From Luteimonas sp. J29 (GTDB lineage Bacteria; Pseudomonadota; Gammaproteobacteria; Xanthomonadales; Xanthomonadaceae): DNA of 64,000 nucleotides. Positions 62,295 to 64,000 of this stretch are shown here, piece by piece; the first letter of the stretch is position 1; the number at the start of each line of letters is the position of its first letter. The stretch spans positions 301,693 through 365,692 of the forward strand of contig NZ_AWZR01000001.1 of the NCBI RefSeq assembly GCF_000472505.1, written 5' to 3'. The notes under the pieces were generated by a model, which saw only the letters and a program-made list of their open reading frames with translations, did not search any database and was not told where the DNA came from. The translations under genes were made by a program, and so were the position numbers.

Positions 62295-64000
62295 ATGAAG
62301 AAGGCATCCATCCATCCGGCACGACGCGTGCAGGCGGCCGGCGCATCCGCTCCCGGGCAGTCGCCCCGGCGCGGGGCGGGGCCGCGCAGCGCCGCTGCGC
62401 TCGCGCTGTTGCTGCCGCTGGCGGCCGCGCACGCAGTCGAACTGCCGCGGGTGTTCGGCGAAGGGATGGTGCTGCAGCGCGACCAGCCGATCCCGGTATG
62501 GGGCCGCGCCGACCCCGGCGCCCAGGTCCGGGTCGCGCTCGGCGACCAGCGCGTGGAGACCCGGGCCGGTGCGGACGGCCATTGGCGGGTCGAACTGGCG
62601 CCGCGCACGGCGGGCGGACCGCTGGTGATGCGGGTCGATGACGGCAAGGCGCCGGTCGAGCTTGGCGACGTGATGATCGGCGACGTGTGGCTGGCCTCGG
62701 GCCAGTCCAACATGGAGTGGCGGCTGTCCGAATCGGCCGACGCCGAGGTGGAGATCGCGCGCGCGACCGATCCGCTGATCCGCCATTTCAAGGTCCGGCG
62801 TGCCTGGTCGGGCGAGCCCGAGTGGCAGCTGGCGGGCGGGGAGTGGATCGCGTCCTCGCCGCAGGTGGCGGGCAACTTCTCGGCGGTCGCGCACTTCTTC
62901 GCGCGCGAACTGCGCGCCTCGCAGGGCGTGCCGATCGGCATCATCGACAGTTCCTGGAGCGGCAGCGCGATCGAGGCCTGGATGGACGCCGCCAGCCAGG
63001 GCATCGACGCCGACGGCCTGGCGGCGATGGCGCGCCAGCTGCGCGAGGACGACGCGCGCGCGCTGGCGCAGACGCGGCAGAACCTGGCGCGCTGGGAGCT
63101 GCCGGCCGACGACGCCGGCTGGCAGGCGCCCGGGCTGGACGCGTCCGGCTGGGACGACATCCCCGTGCCCGGACTGTGGGAAAGCGCAGGCTGGAACGGC
63201 ATGGACGGCGTGGCCTGGTACCGCACCGGCTTCACGCTGTCCGCGGAAGAGGCGCGGGCCGGGGTGACCCTGGGCGTTGGCCGGATCGACGACAGCGACA
63301 CCACCTGGGTGAACGGCGTCGAGGTCGGCGCGACGTCGATCCAGTACAACCTGCCGCGCGTGTACGAAGTGCCGGCGTCGGCGCTGCGCGAGGGACTGAA
63401 CGAGATCGCGGTGCGGGTGGTCGACGTCGGTGGCGGGGGCGGCATCCACGGCCCGGACGACGAGCTGTTCGTGCAGGTGCAGGGCGGTGCGCGCCGGCCG
63501 CTGGCCGGCACCTGGAAGTTCCGTCCGGCCGAGGTCACCGCGCTCACGCTCGACGACGACAAGCACCAGCGCCCGACCCTGCTCTACAACGCCATGATCC
63601 ACCCGCTGCAGCCATATCCGGTGCGCGGCGTGATCTGGTACCAGGGCGAGTCCAACGCCGGCAGCGTGGAGCAGGCGCTGCGCTACCGCGAACAGTTCCC
63701 GGCGATGATCCGGCAGTGGCGCGCGCAGTGGAATGCGCCGGAGCTGCCGTTCCTGTGGGTGCAGCTGGCGAGCTGGCACTCGGGCGGCGACCAGGGCGAC
63801 AGCAGCCCCTGGGCAGTGCTGCGCGAATCGCAGACCGCGACCCTGTCGCTGCCAGCGACCGGGCAGGCGGTGGCGATCGACATCGGCGACGTCGACGACA
63901 TCCATCCGCGCAACAAGCAGGATGTCGGCCGTCGCCTGGCGCTGGCCGCGCGCCGGGTGGCCTACGGCGAAGACGTCGTGCATTCGGGCCCGGTGTTCAC
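62295..64000 (+). CDS. secreted SGNH acetylesterase (sialate-O-acetylesterase / acetyl-xylan-esterase family), 3' end beyond window
   Basis: 568 codons are visible without a stop. After a long n-region (about 30 residues) comes a signal peptide (SAAALALLLPLAAAHA). The catalytic Ser138 is in A-S-G-Q-S-N-M-E-W, the oxyanion region in G-V-I-W-Y-Q-G-E-S-N, and the Asp-His of the triad in D-D535-I-H537-P, the pattern of family SASA/SGNH esterases. An inserted beta-sandwich (about residues 235-395, WYRTGFTLSAEEARAGV) resembles a carbohydrate-binding module. In Xanthomonas, homologues (AxeXA) deacetylate xylo- or sialo-oligosaccharides. Removal of acetyl groups from sugars imported by the preceding TonB receptor is the likely role. 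Confidence 0.9.
   Translation, partial: MKKASIHPARRVQAAGASAPGQSPRRGAGPRSAAALALLLPLAAAHAVELPRVFGEGMVLQRDQPIPVWGRADPGAQVRVALGDQRVETRAGADGHWRVELAPRTAGGPLVMRVDDGKAPVELGDVMIGDVWLASGQSNMEWRLSESADAEVEIARATDPLIRHFKVRRAWSGEPEWQLAGGEWIASSPQVAGNFSAVAHFFARELRASQGVPIGIIDSSWSGSAIEAWMDAASQGIDADGLAAMARQLREDDARALAQTRQNLARWELPADDAGWQAPGLDASGWDDIPVPGLWESAGWNGMDGVAWYRTGFTLSAEEARAGVTLGVGRIDDSDTTWVNGVEVGATSIQYNLPRVYEVPASALREGLNEIAVRVVDVGGGGGIHGPDDELFVQVQGGARRPLAGTWKFRPAEVTALTLDDDKHQRPTLLYNAMIHPLQPYPVRGVIWYQGESNAGSVEQALRYREQFPAMIRQWRAQWNAPELPFLWVQLASWHSGGDQGDSSPWAVLRESQTATLSLPATGQAVAIDIGDVDDIHPRNKQDVGRRLALAARRVAYGEDVVHSGPVF

Overview
The window is high-GC (about 70 percent by eye) chromosomal DNA from a gamma-proteobacterium of the family Xanthomonadaceae (Lysobacter / Luteimonas / Xanthomonas type). 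The assignment rests on four large TonB-dependent receptors of the Xanthomonas/Caulobacter glycan-uptake type, the SapC / cupin-like / tryptophan-halogenase gene set, a DUF2782 lipoprotein gene divergent from polA, a C-rich-loop small RNA downstream of polA that matches what I remember of Xanthomonas sX13, and a short intergenic repeat typical of the family. No tRNA, rRNA, CRISPR array, insertion sequence or prophage gene is visible.

Region 1 (1-8.7 kb) is a beta-glucan or beta-glucoside utilisation locus. It holds a GH3 lipoprotein glucosidase (running off the left edge), a divergent LacI-type regulator, a TonB-dependent receptor and a FucP/GluP-type MFS sugar transporter. Copies of one palindrome (TGACAACGTTGTCA type) lie in all three promoter regions, so the LacI protein probably controls outer-membrane uptake, hydrolysis, inner-membrane uptake and itself.

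Region 2 (8.7-18.9 kb) holds a YqhA-family membrane protein. It is followed by a second glycan-type TonB receptor under a perfect TGTTAGCGCTAACA palindrome, then a tight run of SapC, a JmjC-like cupin protein, a flavin-dependent tryptophan-halogenase-like enzyme and a DUF6445 protein with an Fe(II)/2-oxoglutarate-like residue set. A CPA2 antiporter gene closes the run. The biochemical job of the enzyme cluster is not known.

Region 3 (18.9-35 kb) is mostly housekeeping: uvrD, a short 6-phosphogluconate dehydrogenase, a universal stress protein, an oxidoreductase and lipoprotein operon, polA, the sX13-like sRNA, a DUF421 membrane protein, dinB, a HAD phosphatase, btuB under a cobalamin riboswitch, a TfoX-like / free-methionine-sulfoxide-reductase operon, a TMEM175-like protein and bioD.

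Region 4 (35-45 kb) has two back-to-back RND efflux systems. The left operon (TetR regulator, membrane-anchored adaptor, pump) and the right operon (lipoprotein adaptor, pump) diverge from one intergenic region that carries a TACTGT-n5-ACAGTA palindrome. Neither operon has an outer-membrane channel gene.

Region 5 (45-51 kb) has a GHSLGG lipase-like protein paired with an ankyrin-repeat lipoprotein (a candidate antibacterial effector/immunity pair), a phasin, QueD and ETF-ubiquinone oxidoreductase.

Region 6 (51-64 kb) is a second sugar locus. It has 2-dehydro-3-deoxygalactonokinase, an SMP-30 family lactonase, 2-dehydro-3-deoxy-6-phosphogalactonate aldolase, a divergent LysR regulator, two more TonB receptors closely related to each other, and a secreted SGNH acetylesterase cut by the right edge. 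It looks like a De Ley-Doudoroff-type galactose/galactonate route coupled to uptake and deacetylation of a plant polysaccharide.
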